In this document: piece after piece, positions 52,716 through 60,625 of the stretch
Layout: every line of letters starts with the position of its first letter
Numbering within the stretch: the first letter of the stretch is position 1
NCBI GenBank assembly: GCA_963668365.1
Contig: OY764266.1
Coordinates: 2,728,001-2,792,000, forward strand
Length of the DNA stretch: 64,000 bases
DNA from: VXNE01 sp963668365
Lineage (GTDB): Bacteria > Pseudomonadota > Gammaproteobacteria > Pseudomonadales > Azotimanducaceae
Direction: 5' to 3'
Notes under the pieces: generated by a model
The model's input: the letters and a program-made list of their open reading frames with translations, nothing else
What the model was told of the DNA's origin: nothing
Database searches by the model: none
Made by a program: the position numbers and the translations under genes

Positions 52716-53990
52716 TCAGCGCTCTTCGATGGGAACGAAGTCCCGGCGCGAGGCGCCCGTATAGAGTTGCCTTGGACGCCCGATCTTGTACGGCGCTGCA
52801 ACCATCTCGCACCAGTGCGCGATCCAGCCCGGGGTGCGCCCGGTGGTGAAGATGACGGTGAACATGTCTTCGGGAATACCGATCGCGCGCAGGATGATGC
52901 CGGAATAGAAGTCCACGTTCGGATATAGCCGCCGGTCGACGAAATATTCGTCCTCCAGCGCGATCTTCTCGAGTTGCCGTGCCATCTGCAGGGTGGGGTC
53001 GCTCTCCACCCCAAGTTCGTCCAGCACTTCGCGGCAGGTCTGCTGCATGACCCGGGCGCGGGGATCGTAGTTCTTGTACACGCGGTGCCCGAATCCCATG
53101 ATCCGGAACGGATCGTCCGGATCCTTTGCCCGCTTGACGAACTTGCCGATATTGTCCGGAGTGCCGATCTCGGCAAGCATGTTGAGCACCGCTTCGTTGG
53201 CGCCGCCGTGGGCGGGTCCCCACAGGGCCGCGATGCCGGCCGCGATGCAGGCGTACGGATTGGCGCCCGTGGAGCCGGCCAGGCGCACCGTCGACGTCGA
53301 GGCGTTCTGCTCGTGGTCGGCATGGAGCAGAAAAATGCGGTCGAACGCGCGGGCGAGGACCGGGTTGACCTCGTAGTCCCCGTCTTCGGGCGCGAACATC
53401 ATGCGCAGGAAGTTCTCCGCGTAGCCGAGGTCGTCCCGCGGATGAACGAATGGCAGGCCCAGCGTGTGCCTGTAGGTCATCGCGGCCAGGATGGGCATTT
53501 TCGCGATGAGCCGATGCGCCGTGTCGCGCCGGGCGGATGCGTCCGTGATGTCGAGCGAATTGTGGTAGAAGGCCGCCAGCGCTCCGACCACGCCGCACAT
53601 CATCGCCATGGGATGCGCGTCGCGGCGAAATCCGGTGTAGAAGTTCTCGAGTTGCGCATCCACCTCGCCGTGGCGCGCGATGTCGGCCAGGAAATCGTCC
53701 TTCTCGGCGACCGAGGGCAGTTCCCCGTTGAGCAGCAGGTAACACAGTTCCAGGAAATCGGAGCGTTCGGCAAGCTGTTCGATGGGGTATCCGCAATGGA
53801 GGAGGGTGCCTTCGTCGCCATCGATATAGGTGATGTTGGAGTTGCAGGAGGCGGTGGAGACGAAACCCGGGTCGTAGGTGAAATACCCCTGATTCGTAAG
53901 CGCGCTCACATCGATCACGTCGGGGCCGATGCTCGCGGCATGCACTGGCAACTCGATCGGATCCCTGGAGTCGACTGTCAGGCGTGCCAT
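52716..53990 (-). CDS. gltA: citrate synthase
   Basis: Citrate synthase condenses oxaloacetate with acetyl-CoA. The 424-residue type II enzyme shows STASCNSNITYIDGDEG near the start, the histidine in HADHEQNASTSTVRLAGS, the second catalytic histidine in MGFGHRVYKNYDPRA, and the aspartate in NVDFYSGIILRAIGIP. I chose ATG 53990, which has GGAG five bases upstream and aligns with the usual MxxxLT start; an ATG at 54002 is also possible. In many gammaproteobacteria gltA is immediately divergent from sdhCDAB; here three unrelated genes and 3.3 kb lie between them. Confidence 0.96.
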   Translation of the reverse strand: MARLTVDSRDPIELPVHAASIGPDVIDVSALTNQGYFTYDPGFVSTASCNSNITYIDGDEGTLLHCGYPIEQLAERSDFLELCYLLLNGELPSVAEKDDFLADIARHGEVDAQLENFYTGFRRDAHPMAMMCGVVGALAAFYHNSLDITDASARRDTAHRLIAKMPILAAMTYRHTLGLPFVHPRDDLGYAENFLRMMFAPEDGDYEVNPVLARAFDRIFLLHADHEQNASTSTVRLAGSTGANPYACIAAGIAALWGPAHGGANEAVLNMLAEIGTPDNIGKFVKRAKDPDDPFRIMGFGHRVYKNYDPRARVMQQTCREVLDELGVESDPTLQMARQLEKIALEDEYFVDRRLYPNVDFYSGIILRAIGIPEDMFTVIFTTGRTPGWIAHWCEMVAAPYKIGRPRQLYTGASRRDFVPIEER

Positions 53991-54185
53991 CCTTTCTCCC
54001 ATGTTTTTGCATCCTCCCCGGGATGGAACGTTTGCCCCAGTGAGCCGGTCATTGTCTCGACAGCCGCCTTCGATTGTCAAACGCGGCACCCTCGATTGCC
54101 ACCCGAAACAGCCCTTGAGTCGAGCCGTCCCAACTCTTGAGCGGTCGTCCTCGGCGCTCGGTGGCCGTCGATGGGAATCACGCGC

Positions 54186-54728
54186 CTAGTGAACTGTACG
54201 CTCCACTTTTTTACGCATCTTTTCAATAGTTTGCTGCAAATATTTCGCGCCTGGATTTAATACAAGGACGCGTTCGAATGCCAATAGCGCCGACTCCATT
54301 TCGCCGCTGCGCAGGCAAATCTGGCCGAAGCCCGCGAGTGCGCCGAAGTGGCGCGGCTCGCGCTGCAGGGTGTCGACGATGTCACTCAAGGCTTCGGCAT
54401 CGCGGTCTTCCAGGAAACGCAGCGTCGCGCGCTTGTTCCAGGCTTCCGCCCATTTCGGCCAGCGGCGGACCATCCGGTCCAGCGTCTTGCCCGCGCTGAC
54501 GAAGTCGCTGCCCTCCAGCGAGCGGACCGCTGCGAGCATCGCGTGGGCGGCGGCGTCATCCTCGTGCGAACACCAGATGGTCCATATCTGCTGTTCCGTT
54601 TCGACGTAGTCGCTCCCGCCCGCCCCGAGCTTGGCGAAAAGGATATCGAGTTCGGGCGTGTCCGCGGGCGGCGGAGCATGCATTGCCGCGAGCGCCAGGC
54701 TGATCCGCGTCTGGATGGGATCGAACAT
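54186..54728 (-). CDS. tetratricopeptide-like protein
   Basis: This is a 180-residue helical protein with features of TPR repeats: AGKTLDRMVRRWPKWAEAWN, then KRATLRFLEDRDAEALSDIV, and AGFGQICLRSGEMESALLAF with a proline after each helical pair. The N-terminal part (LDILFAKLGAGGSDYVETEQ) is typical of a small family of alphaproteobacterial and gammaproteobacterial TPR proteins. The spacing between repeats is about 34 residues. Function is probably as a protein-interaction scaffold; partners are unknown. Confidence 0.75.
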   Translation of the reverse strand: MFDPIQTRISLALAAMHAPPPADTPELDILFAKLGAGGSDYVETEQQIWTIWCSHEDDAAAHAMLAAVRSLEGSDFVSAGKTLDRMVRRWPKWAEAWNKRATLRFLEDRDAEALSDIVDTLQREPRHFGALAGFGQICLRSGEMESALLAFERVLVLNPGAKYLQQTIEKMRKKVERTVH

Positions 54729-54766
54729 CGCTCAAGCATATCGCGTCGGGCGATAACTCGTGATTC

Positions 54767-54853
54767 GGACACACGACGTTTCGAACGACGTTTCGGACAC
54801 ACACACGACGATTTGTGCCCGGCTTTGGTGGCCTCGTTTTTGGACACACGACG
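54767..54853. repeat. cluster of GGACACAC repeats
   Basis: GGACACACGACG occurs at 54767-54778 and 54842-54853, with a longer GGACACACACACGACG at 54795-54810. The cluster lies between the TPR gene and the amidohydrolase start. The same GGACACAC core occurs in selB (twice), upstream of selA and at about 42536. Confidence 0.85.
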
Positions 54854-54936
54854 ACCGGCGGCGTTGCATTGCCGGGAATCATGCGATTTGGGCGACAATA
54901 CCGGCTTACCGGGAGCCATGGATCAGGGAGGAGTGC

Positions 54937-55941
54937 ATGCCGAAACCACACAGCGAGGATTGGTTCGCCGCGGTCGCGGAGGAGATCGTCGATCCCGGGC
55001 GGCCGATCATCGATCCCCATCATCACCTTTGGGAGACGCCCAGGAGGTTGGGTCCCTACATGCTGGAGGATCTCTGGCAGGACACCGAATCCGGGCACAA
55101 CATCGAGAAGACCGTCTATATCGAGTGTCGTTCAGGCTATCGGGAGGACGGCCCGGAGCACCTCAGGCCGGTGGGCGAGACCGAGTTCGTCGCTCGCATC
55201 GCGGCGGAAAGCGCGGCGCGGGAAAGGGCGGCGACCATTGCCGGCATCGTCAGCCACGCCGACCTGCGTCTTGCCGAGGGCGTCGAAGAAGTGCTGCAGG
55301 CGCACGAGGAGGCGGGCCGGGGCCTGTTTCGCGGGATTCGCCATGCCGGGCCTCGCGACACCACGGGCACGCTCTCCAATCCAGGGAGGGGACGGCCCTG
55401 TCCGTACGGCGAGGACGATTTCCGAACCGGCATGCGCAGGCTGGGCGAACTCGGCTACACCTACGACACGTGGCACTTCTTTCACCAGAACCGGGACTAC
55501 GCGGCACTCGCGCGCGCCGTGCCCGGAACCACGATGATCCTCGATCATTTCGGCACGCCCCTGGGCGTCGGCCATTACGCGGGAAAGCAGGAGGAGATCT
55601 TTTCGCGGTGGAAGGAGGATATCGCGGCCATCGCCGAGTGTCCCAACGTGATCGCCAAGCTCGGCGGCCTGGCGATGCCGGACAACGGTTTCGGCTGGGA
55701 CCGGCGGGAACTGCCGCCGACCTCGGACGAGTTCGTGGAAGCGCAGGGACGGTACTACCTGCACACCATCGATTGCTTCGGGCCCGCGCGTTGCATGTTC
55801 GAGAGCAATTTTCCGGTGGACAAGATGTCCATCGCTTACCATGTGCTGTGGAACGGCCTGAAGAAGATGGTCGCCGACTTCAGCGAGGACGAGAAACAGG
55901 AGATGTTCTACGGCACTGCGGCGCGGGTGTATCGGCTGTAG
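54937..55941 (+). CDS. amidohydrolase-2 family metal-dependent hydrolase
   Basis: This is a TIM-barrel metal hydrolase of the amidohydrolase-2 family (2-pyrone-4,6-dicarboxylate hydrolase-like), 334 residues. The metal-binding start is IIDPHHHLWETP near residue 24. Further blocks are GIVSHADLRL, RGLFRGIRHAG, TMILDHFGTPLG with a conserved histidine, and FESNFPVDKMS near the end. GGGAGGAG lies close before ATG 54937, so the start is well supported. Members hydrolyse lactones or decarboxylate aromatic acids. The gene is isolated, so the pathway cannot be inferred. Confidence 0.88.
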   Translation: MPKPHSEDWFAAVAEEIVDPGRPIIDPHHHLWETPRRLGPYMLEDLWQDTESGHNIEKTVYIECRSGYREDGPEHLRPVGETEFVARIAAESAARERAATIAGIVSHADLRLAEGVEEVLQAHEEAGRGLFRGIRHAGPRDTTGTLSNPGRGRPCPYGEDDFRTGMRRLGELGYTYDTWHFFHQNRDYAALARAVPGTTMILDHFGTPLGVGHYAGKQEEIFSRWKEDIAAIAECPNVIAKLGGLAMPDNGFGWDRRELPPTSDEFVEAQGRYYLHTIDCFGPARCMFESNFPVDKMSIAYHVLWNGLKKMVADFSEDEKQEMFYGTAARVYRL

Positions 55942-56157
55942 GCCAAGGGTGGCTCCGGGCGCAGGACTGCGCGCGAGTGCCATATTTGCCCTCGTGCCGC
56001 CATCGTCGCGATGTCGCCGTACGAGCAGCGGACGGGCCGGGTCAGCCAGTGAACCGGAGTTCCCGCTGCCCGCCGACGCCTCAGTTGTTTCGGTACTGCT
56101 CGCAGTCGGCTTGTTGCAGCAATTGGTGATCCCGGTTCTCGCGGCAAAAGGCCACCT

Positions 56158-57087
56158 TCACCGCGATCCCAGTTTTTCGAGCCTCAACTTGATCGCGTTC
56201 GGCGTTCTCCCGAAGTATTTCGCAAGCCTTGACGTAGCCCATCCCTCCTCGTGCAACCGTCGAAGTTCCCTGTCGTCCTTCGATGTCCACGGTTTGCCCG
56301 CGTTAGGAACCGGCTTCGGAGGCTGTTTCTTCCGGCCCGACGCAGAATCCGTAGGAAAGCCGCCCACGGGAGCTTCTTGCAGCTCCTCCGTCGTGGGTTC
56401 GGGCCCAGCCTCGCCCCGGCTCAGTCGCCAGATCGTGCTTGAGGTCCGCTTGTCGACAACAGCCGTGGACTCAAGCCGTTCCGCTCTCAACTCGGCCAGG
56501 AACTCGCTACGAAACGTATCGTTGTTGTAAACACGGATGCCGCCGTCCCGCTTCGGTTTGACCTTCCCCCTTTCATAAGCCAGCACGAGGCACGGCCTCA
56601 CGGAAGTACCGGATGGCAGCAGCGCTTCGACTTCGGCTCTACAAGCACGCAGTCGAGATAGGACACCCGGGAATTTCCCTTTTGGCACGCGGCGATACTT
56701 CGTCTCGATTATCCAGACGCCCCGTGGCGTCGCAACGATGTGGTCGATATCGCCGGACTTCATGACGCCGGTCACGCCGTGTGCAATTGCGCAACCCTTC
56801 GCCGTGATGGCCTTGTCGAGCGCCTGACCGATCTGTCGTTCCGCTATGTAGCCCTTTTCGAAATCACTTCGTAGCCGTCTACGCGCAACCCACAGGGACA
56901 AGGCATAGACGCAAGCAGTGAGGCCGATGAGCATGATGAACATAGAGGCGTCCGCGCCGAGCCAATAGCCAACGCTGCCGCCCAGCAGCATGCCGAACCC
57001 CAACAGTGCGTTCGGAAACAGGCCCAGTGCTTCTACAAGAAACTCCTGTTGAGGGTAGTGGCCCGCGTGGCGTCTCACCGGCCCCAT
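56158..57087 (-). CDS. NERD-domain membrane protein with C-terminal Myb/SANT-like helix-turn-helix
   Basis: This is a 309-residue protein. Two membrane helices (ALLGFGMLLGGSVGYWLGAD and MFIMLIGLTACVYALSLWVA) come first, then a NERD nuclease-related domain with GDIDHIVATPRGVWIIETKY (the D and E-x-K residues of a restriction-type fold) at about 110-130. A low-complexity linker follows, and finally WTSKDDRELRRLHEEGWATS with LAKYFGRTPNAIKLRLEKL, a Myb/SANT-like or GcrA-like DNA-binding helix-turn-helix. NERD proteins are suspected nucleases, some linked to phage defence or plasmid processing. It sits alone between the amidohydrolase gene and the sdh operon, in the gap that usually separates gltA from sdhC. 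Confidence 0.8.
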   Translation of the reverse strand: MGPVRRHAGHYPQQEFLVEALGLFPNALLGFGMLLGGSVGYWLGADASMFIMLIGLTACVYALSLWVARRRLRSDFEKGYIAERQIGQALDKAITAKGCAIAHGVTGVMKSGDIDHIVATPRGVWIIETKYRRVPKGKFPGVLSRLRACRAEVEALLPSGTSVRPCLVLAYERGKVKPKRDGGIRVYNNDTFRSEFLAELRAERLESTAVVDKRTSSTIWRLSRGEAGPEPTTEELQEAPVGGFPTDSASGRKKQPPKPVPNAGKPWTSKDDRELRRLHEEGWATSRLAKYFGRTPNAIKLRLEKLGSR

Positions 57088-57304
57088 GATGAATCCGTCG
57101 GGGTCGAATCAAGTTTGGTTGTCATGGTGTTGTTCCCGTCGCTGTCCCTGCGTGCCTGGCTCACGTTGGCAACATGGATGCTGCTAGACTTTCGTCCCAA
57201 CGGGGTTCGCAATTCGGGGACAATTGTGGAGGACGGCTACGTAGTGTTTGTTGCGCCGGTACGTTGTTCAAGGCGGCGTTCCCTCTGCGGAGACAATTTC
57301 GGCA

Positions 57305-57676
57305 ATGAGCGTTAATCGCCCCATCGATCTCTCGCCGACGAGTTTTCTTCCCGTCACGGCGGTCGCGTCGTTCACGCATCGCGTCTCGGGCGCGATAATG
57401 TTCGTCGGTTCAGGATACCTGATCTGGGTTCTCGACAAGGCGCTCGGGTCGGAATCGGGTTTTGCCGAGGCGGCGGCGGTGCTTGAATCCATGCCGGGCA
57501 AAGTCGCCCTGTGGGCCGTGCTCGCGGCGTTGAGCTATCACCTGCTGGCCGGGGTCAGGCATCTGCTCATGGATTTCCATGTCGGCGACACTCTTGCCGC
57601 TGGCCGCCGGGGTTCCTGGCTCGTACTCGTGCTTTCCGCGCTTGCGGCGATCGGGCTGGGAGTGTGGCTGTGGTAA
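57305..57676 (+). CDS. sdhC: succinate dehydrogenase cytochrome b556 subunit
   Basis: SdhC anchors succinate dehydrogenase in the inner membrane. This 123-residue protein has three transmembrane helices and the family motif SFTHRVSGAIMF near residue 21, plus the haem ligand histidine in SYHLLAGVRHLLMDFH. It is the first gene of sdhCDAB-sucAB. The ATG at 57305 is in the usual position relative to the RPIDLSP start; an upstream ATG is absent in frame until 57248, which is only GTG/TTG-like sequence. Its end overlaps the sdhD start. Confidence 0.95.
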   Translation: MSVNRPIDLSPTSFLPVTAVASFTHRVSGAIMFVGSGYLIWVLDKALGSESGFAEAAAVLESMPGKVALWAVLAALSYHLLAGVRHLLMDFHVGDTLAAGRRGSWLVLVLSALAAIGLGVWLW

Positions 57677-58041
57677 CCAACGTCGCGAGCCTTGGCCGCA
57701 GCGGACTGTCCGACTTTATCGTGCAGCGCGTGACCGCGGTGATCCTGGCCCTGTTCGCGCTCTGCGTGGCCGGCTGGTTCGTGGTCAACCCGGGAGCGGG
57801 GCACGCCGAACTGGCGCGCTACTTCAGCTCTCCGGCGATGCTGGTGTTCGCCACGCTGGCGGTCGCGTCGCTCATCGCCCACGCGTGGATCGGCATGTGG
57901 ACCATCGGCACGGACTACCTGAGGCCGCACTACTTCGGGCGCTTCGCGACGGTGGTTCGCTTCGCCTATCACGTGGCCGTCGCGCTGGTGCTCTTCGCCT
58001 ACGCGGCGTGGGCGGTCGCGGTGATCTGGAGGCTCGCGTGA
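57670..58041 (+). CDS. sdhD: succinate dehydrogenase membrane anchor subunit
   Basis: SdhD is the second membrane anchor of complex II, 123 residues with three helices. Motifs include GLSDFIVQRVTAVILALFAL near the start and HAWIGMWTIGTDYLRP, in which the histidine/tyrosine region helps quinone binding. The start at GTG 57670 has GGGAG seven bases upstream and overlaps the sdhC stop; GTG 57664 is a possible alternative. The stop overlaps the sdhA start by four bases (GTGA). Confidence 0.94.
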   Translation: MVTNVASLGRSGLSDFIVQRVTAVILALFALCVAGWFVVNPGAGHAELARYFSSPAMLVFATLAVASLIAHAWIGMWTIGTDYLRPHYFGRFATVVRFAYHVAVALVLFAYAAWAVAVIWRLA

Positions 58042-59813
58042 CGCGTTTGCGGGTGCTCGAGTTCGACGGCGTCATCATCGGCGGCGGCGGCGCCGGCATG
58101 CGCGCCGGCCTGCAACTCGCGGAATCGGGTTTCAACACGGCCGTGCTGTCGAAAGTATTTCCCACCCGGTCGCACACCGTATCCGCCCAGGGCGGCATCA
58201 CCTGCGCCATAGGCAGCGAAGACCCGGACGACGACTGGCGCTGGCACATGTACGACACGGTGAAGGGATCGGACTACATCGGCGACCAGGACGCCATCGA
58301 GTTCATGTGTTCCACCGGTCCGCAGGCCGTCTATGAGCTAGAGCACATGGGCCTGCCGTTTTCGCGCAACGAGGACGGGCGCATCTACCAGCGGCCGTTC
58401 GGCGGCCAGTCGAAGGACTTCGGCAGGGGTGGCCAGGCGTCGCGCACCTGCGCCGCCGCGGACCGGACCGGACACGCGCTGCTGCACACCCTGTACCAGG
58501 CGAACATTCGCGCGGGAACGGTATTCCTGTCGGAATGGTTCGCCGTCGATCTTGTCAGGAACCAGGACGGCGCCGTCGTCGGCGCCATCGCCATTCGCAT
58601 CGAGACGGGGGAAGTCGTCTTCGTGAAGTCGCGCGGCACGGTGCTCGCCACCGGGGGCGCGGGACGCATCTACGCGAACACCACCAACGCGCACATCAAT
58701 ACGGGGGACGGGATCGGCATGGCGCTGCGCGCCGGCGTGCCGGTGCAGGACATCGAGATGTGGCAGTTCCATCCCACCGGCATCCACGGCGCGGGCGTCC
58801 TGGTGACCGAAGGCTGTCGCGGCGAGGGCGGGTACCTGGTCAACCGGGACGGCGAGCGGTTCATGGAGCGCTACGCGCCCAACGCCAAGGACCTGGCCAG
58901 CCGCGATGTCGTCGCCCGGTCGATGATCATCGAAATGCTCGAAGGCCGCGGCTGCGGGGAGGAGTCGGACCATGTGCTGCTGAAGCTCGACCACCTGGGC
59001 GAACAGGTGCTGAACAGCCGCCTGCCGGGCATCCTGGAACTGTCGCGCACGTTCGCGCACGTCGATCCCATCAGGGAACCCATCCCGGTGGTGCCCACCT
59101 GCCACTACATGATGGGCGGACTTGCGACCCGGGTGAACGGGCAGGTGCTGACGCGCGAAGCAGATGGCGACGAAGACCTGCCGGTCGAGGGCCTGTACGC
59201 GGTGGGCGAGGCCGCCTGCGTTTCGGTGCACGGCGCCAATCGTCTAGGCGGCAACTCGCTGCTCGATCTCGTCGTGTTCGGCCGCGCCGCGGGCGTGCAC
59301 CTCGAAGAGGTCATGCGGCAGGGGACCGGCGCGCGGGACCCAAGTGATACGGACCTCGAGGCCGCATGCGCGCGGCTGCACCGTTGGGACGCATCGACTT
59401 CCGGCGAAGGCGTGGCGGAACTGAAGAAGGAACTGCAGGAGGTCATGCAGGCGAATTTCGGCGTGTTCCGGACACAAACGCATATGCGCGCCGGCATGCG
59501 CTCCCTGTCCGAGTTGCGCCAGCGCATCGGCAATGCCTACCTCGCGGACAAGAGCGCCGCGTTCAACACCGCGCGCCTCGAGGCGCTGGAACTGGACAAC
59601 CTGCTCGAGACCGCGGAAGCGACGGCCATCGCCGCCGAGGCGCGAACGGAGACCCGGGGCGCCCATGCGCGCGAGGACTACACGACCCGCGACGACGAGA
59701 ACTGGCTATGCCATTCGCTGTACCTGCCGGCAAGCGGGCGGGTCGGCAAACGCCGGGTGAATTTCGCTCCCGCTATCGTGGAGCCGTTTGAGCCGACCGA
59801 GCGCAGCTACTAG
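58038..59813 (+). CDS. sdhA: succinate dehydrogenase flavoprotein subunit
   Basis: SdhA oxidises succinate to fumarate and passes electrons to SdhB. The 591-residue protein has the FAD dinucleotide motif GVIIGGGGAGMRAGL, the covalently flavinylated histidine in RSHTVSAQGGI, the substrate-binding region FGRGGQASRTC and GANRLGGNSLLDLVV near the end. The GTG start (58038) overlaps the sdhD stop and has GGAGG five bases before it. The C-terminal extension (SLYLPASGRVGKRRVNF) is usual. Full length and intact. Confidence 0.97.
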   Translation: MTRLRVLEFDGVIIGGGGAGMRAGLQLAESGFNTAVLSKVFPTRSHTVSAQGGITCAIGSEDPDDDWRWHMYDTVKGSDYIGDQDAIEFMCSTGPQAVYELEHMGLPFSRNEDGRIYQRPFGGQSKDFGRGGQASRTCAAADRTGHALLHTLYQANIRAGTVFLSEWFAVDLVRNQDGAVVGAIAIRIETGEVVFVKSRGTVLATGGAGRIYANTTNAHINTGDGIGMALRAGVPVQDIEMWQFHPTGIHGAGVLVTEGCRGEGGYLVNRDGERFMERYAPNAKDLASRDVVARSMIIEMLEGRGCGEESDHVLLKLDHLGEQVLNSRLPGILELSRTFAHVDPIREPIPVVPTCHYMMGGLATRVNGQVLTREADGDEDLPVEGLYAVGEAACVSVHGANRLGGNSLLDLVVFGRAAGVHLEEVMRQGTGARDPSDTDLEAACARLHRWDASTSGEGVAELKKELQEVMQANFGVFRTQTHMRAGMRSLSELRQRIGNAYLADKSAAFNTARLEALELDNLLETAEATAIAAEARTETRGAHAREDYTTRDDENWLCHSLYLPASGRVGKRRVNFAPAIVEPFEPTERSY

Positions 59814-59833
59814 CAGTTGCCAGAGGAGTGACG

Positions 59834-60538
59834 ATGGAGGTCAGTGTATATCGCTTCAATCCGGAGACGGACGAGTCGCCCCGCATGCAGGATGTCACCG
59901 TCGATCCGCCGGCGGACCGGGACATGATGGTCCTCGATCTCCTGGAAATGCTGAAGGCGAGGGATCCGAGCCTGAGCTACCGGCGCTCCTGTCGCGAGGG
60001 CGTGTGCGGCTCCGACGGGATGAACATGAACGGCAAGAACGGACTTGCCTGCATCACGCCCGTTTCGGAAGTCGCGAAGCGCGGTCGGCTCGCGCTGCGG
60101 CCGTTGCCGGGACTTCCCGTGGTCCGCGATCTCGTGGTCGACATGACCCAGTTCTACAAGCAGTACGAGCGGGTCAAGCCGTACCTGATCAACGACTCGC
60201 CGCCGCCGGCGCAGGAACGGCTGCAGTCGCCGGAAGAGCGGGAGAAGCTCGACGGTCTCTACGAGTGCATCCTGTGCGCGTGCTGCACCACCTCTTGTCC
60301 GTCGTTCTGGTGGAACCCGGACAAGTTCGTCGGCCCGGCGGGCCTGCTCCAGGCGTACCGCTTTCTGGCCGACAGCCGCGACACGGCGACGGCGGAGCGG
60401 CTCGCCGAACTCGAGGACCCGTTCAGCCTGTTCCGCTGCCGAGGCATCATGAATTGCGTCAGCGTCTGTCCGCGCGACCTGAACCCGACGCGCGCCATCG
60501 GCAAGATCAAGTCGATGATGGTCACGCACGGAACTTGA
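59834..60538 (+). CDS. sdhB: succinate dehydrogenase iron-sulfur subunit
   Basis: SdhB carries three Fe-S clusters. The cysteine patterns are all present: SCREGVCGSDGMN...LAC for [2Fe-2S], CILCACCTTSCPSFWW for [4Fe-4S], and CRGIMNCVSVCPRDLNP for [3Fe-4S]. The length of 234 residues is normal. ATG 59834 has GAGGAG five bases upstream; an in-frame GTG at 59828 lies within that ribosome site and is less likely. The intergenic gap to sucA is 87 bases and contains a palindrome. Confidence 0.97.
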   Translation: MEVSVYRFNPETDESPRMQDVTVDPPADRDMMVLDLLEMLKARDPSLSYRRSCREGVCGSDGMNMNGKNGLACITPVSEVAKRGRLALRPLPGLPVVRDLVVDMTQFYKQYERVKPYLINDSPPPAQERLQSPEEREKLDGLYECILCACCTTSCPSFWWNPDKFVGPAGLLQAYRFLADSRDTATAERLAELEDPFSLFRCRGIMNCVSVCPRDLNPTRAIGKIKSMMVTHGT

Positions 60539-60566
60539 CCGGGCGTTCATTCTCGTGCAAAGAGAG

Positions 60567-60578
60567 TCCCTATAGGGA
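60567..60578. promoter_or_regulatory. perfect 12-bp palindrome TCCCTATAGGGA between sdhB and sucA
   Basis: TCCCTATAGGGA is self-complementary and lies 28 bases after sdhB and 48 bases before sucA, the only sizable gap inside the TCA operon. It could be a dimeric repressor site or a processing hairpin; no further operator-like copies were found nearby. Confidence 0.4.
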
Positions 60579-60625
60579 ACATGTCGGGGCGTCCCATGCG
60601 TCCCCAATCAGCGGACTAGAGCACG

